NCBI GenBank assembly: GCA_963575745.1
Contig: CAUYUJ010014593.1
Location: 456,008 to 520,007, forward strand
Length of the DNA: 64,000 bases
Reading direction: 5' to 3'
DNA from: Prorocentrum cordatum
Lineage: Eukaryota; Sar; Dinophyceae; Prorocentrales; Prorocentraceae
The notes under the pieces are model-generated. The model worked only from the letters and a program-made list of their open reading frames with translations. It was not told the DNA's origin and ran no database searches. The position numbers were made by a program, and so were the translations under genes. Each line of letters opens with the position of its first letter. The first letter of the stretch is position 1. Of the stretch, positions 62,285 through 64,000 are shown one piece after another.

Positions 62285-62410
62285 GGCGGGCGCGGGGTGG
62301 GTCGCTGGCGGGTCGCGAGCGGGTCGCGGGGCGGGTCGCTGCGCGGGTCGCGGGCGGGTCGCGGGCGGGTCGCGGGCGGATCGCGGGCGGGGCACGGGCC
62401 GGGGCGCGAG
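62285..62410. repeat. 10/11-bp minisatellite (GGGTCGCGGGC)n
   Basis: About eleven units of GCGGGCGGGTC / GCGAGCGGGTC. The unit length keeps several frames open on both strands. Confidence 0.8.
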
Positions 62411-62790
62411 CGGGGCGGCGAAAACAACAACCATCCGCACCGCGGCACCCAATTTCAGCCACGCCCAAGTGCCAGCGAATGACCGTTCGGCCCCTTCTTC
62501 CTGATTATTGCTCCACCGAGAACGGCCACCCAGCTATCGTGATATTGTTCGTTGAAGCGCGCCCTGGACAGATTAGAGTGGGATCGGCCGGCGTCATCCG
62601 CTACAAGAAGGTAAGTTTTCTATGCCCATGCCCCGAGACACGTGATCACGCGGCCTTCGACCCGCTCACGGGCGACGCCGCCGACGACTTCGACGCAGGC
62701 GAACGCGCGCGGCACATCTTGAGCGCTGGTAGGTATCAGAATGAGGTTTGCAGTTTGAGTGGTTGAGGTTACAGTGGATTAGATTATAGG
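62411..62790. other. No gene recognised
   Basis: Mixed sequence; frames on both strands lack motifs. Confidence 0.4.
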
Positions 62791-64000
62791 CGAGCAGTTG
62801 ATTCCGGTCCCTTCGCGGGCAGGATTCCGCTCGTCTGGGGGCCAAGTTTCTGCGGGAATGATGCTTGGAGGGAAGGGCTGCGGCGCGCGCGGGATATCCT
62901 GGGGCCGCGCACGCATTCCAGGTTCGCCCGCTGCGAGATTGGGTTTCGCCCGCGCGCGGGGCGGGCGGCTCGGCGCAATCCCCCCGTTTTCCCTGGAAGC
63001 AACGTTCTCTTCTTATGGGGGGGGGCACCCTGCTGACGGGCTACGCCGGCGCCTGCTGCAGCGCTACAGCGGGGCCGAAGCGCGCCGCGGCTGCCGGGCC
63101 CGACGCGAGCCCCGGGCCGGCGGCCTATCCCCAGTTATATCGCCGTGCGCGCAGGGGCGCGCCCTCTCCGACCCCTGGCCATCTCTCGAATGCGCGCCCT
63201 GCCCATCCGCGCGCCGAGGTGCCGCGCCATGGCCCGGCGGGGGGGGGGCGCGGAAAGTACCTGTTTGTCACAGTCTGACAGTCAGGGCGTCGCGCGTGGC
63301 CGGCGCGCCATGCGCGGGCCCATTTTTCCCGCCAGTTGGTCGCGCCAAGCGTCTCGCGCGCGACGGCGCGCGTGGAGGTGTTTGCCGCGCGGGCGCGGGG
63401 CGGATGGATGGCGCGATGTTGCAGCCATGTTCGAATGAGCGCCCTGCCCGCAGGTTCGTTGGTCGCGGCGCCGAGAATCTCCGCGGGCGCATCTGTCCCG
63501 AGCATGTGCAGCCGCGCCTGCACCCGCGCATTCTGGCATTTGAGCTGCCGGGTCTCAGGGGGCCATCGACTCTGCGCAAGAGGACGATGCGCGACCGGCT
63601 CGCGCCTGGCGCGCAGGGGAGGGGCGCGGAGGCAGACGGTTCAGCATCGCAGGAAGGTCGACCCATGGCCCACGGGGGCGCGCGAAAGGGAAAGGACATG
63701 CACGCCAACGCCAAGATACTGCGCGAATCAGAATCACGGGCGCGAGCGCTGGAGCTTGGAACGGGAAGGCGGCGCGCGGCCCAGCGACGCGGACGTCGCT
63801 GCGATGTTCAAACCAAGTTGCAGCGAGTGCCAGAAGAAAGTGGGGGGCAAGGCCACTGCCCATGGGCCCGGTCCCCCAGAACGATGGAGCTGCGCCGCGC
63901 CCCCTAGCGCTTGCAGCGACTGGCTCGACAGGCAGGGGGCGGCCCGGGACTCAGTCGAGCAATCCGGGGAGGCGACGCAGAGGCTGTTGCCCGCGACAAG
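62791..64000. other. Very GC-rich coding-like region, unidentified
   Basis: Frames are open on both strands. The most protein-like plus segment is DADVAAMFKPSCSECQKKVG, then WSCAAPPSACSDWLDRQGAA, running to the window end (about 63790-63990) with a C-x-x-C pair. An earlier frame contains the parallel phrase DVAAMFE near 63414. CGAATG(C/A)GCGCCCTGCCC is also repeated at 63189 and 63434, so this may be a tandemly duplicated, decayed coding unit. The end of the window cuts it. Confidence 0.3.

Overview
The window looks like nuclear DNA of a dinoflagellate. It is GC-rich and gene-poor, and most of it is simple-sequence tracts, minisatellites and dispersed repeats. It carries decayed retroelement reading frames of types I associate with dinoflagellates (a DIRS-like tyrosine-recombinase element and a LINE relic). 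It also carries one multi-exon host gene in which two introns have the structure of recently inserted DNA transposons (introners). A Prorocentrum-like species is my best guess from style alone; no rRNA or organelle marker is present to settle it.

Layout. 1-5.8 kb: GC-rich tandem repeats, GAC microsatellites, the first copy (minus strand) of a ~740-bp interspersed repeat with an internal ~82-bp tandem unit, a ~91-bp satellite and a 15-bp satellite. 6.1-7.2 kb: relic of a LINE-type retrotransposon 3' end. 7.2-18.3 kb: (TG)n, further copies of the ~740-bp repeat (one apparently split by a palindromic array), a 395-bp tandem duplication, and long GGA, GAC and CTC tracts. 18.7-25.9 kb: a degenerate DIRS-like retrotransposon in the order gag-like ORF, reverse transcriptase, RNase H, tyrosine recombinase. 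26-33.4 kb: dispersed TCTTGGGGCC-type tracts, minisatellites of 53 and 15 bp, and trinucleotide arrays. 34-36.2, 39.2-40.4, 45.4-48.7 and 61.3-64 kb: GC-rich stretches that translate into protein-like segments scattered over several frames, probably old retroelement or gene relics that I could not name. 36.9-37.8 kb: a striking decamer satellite. 41.4-42.2 kb: two foldback structures, one beside a tRNA-like half.

The only convincing host gene runs on the plus strand from 50253 to at least 55435. It encodes a protein with a signal peptide and at least 512 residues, of a family I recall from other dinoflagellates without an assigned function. It has at least five exons. Intron 1 (161 nt, GT-AG) and intron 4 (192 nt, GC-AG) each consist of a short element with terminal inverted repeats flanked by a target-site duplication, and splicing removes the element plus one duplication copy. 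The two elements have different termini, different duplication lengths and different donor dinucleotides, so they appear to come from two transposon families. The 2.8-kb intron 3 holds a copy of an AT-rich dispersed repeat whose sister copy lies at 10.5 kb.

Nothing here resembles a bacterial operon, CRISPR array, rRNA operon or virus. Coordinates of degenerate repeats and of frameshifted relics are approximate because all alignments were made by eye.
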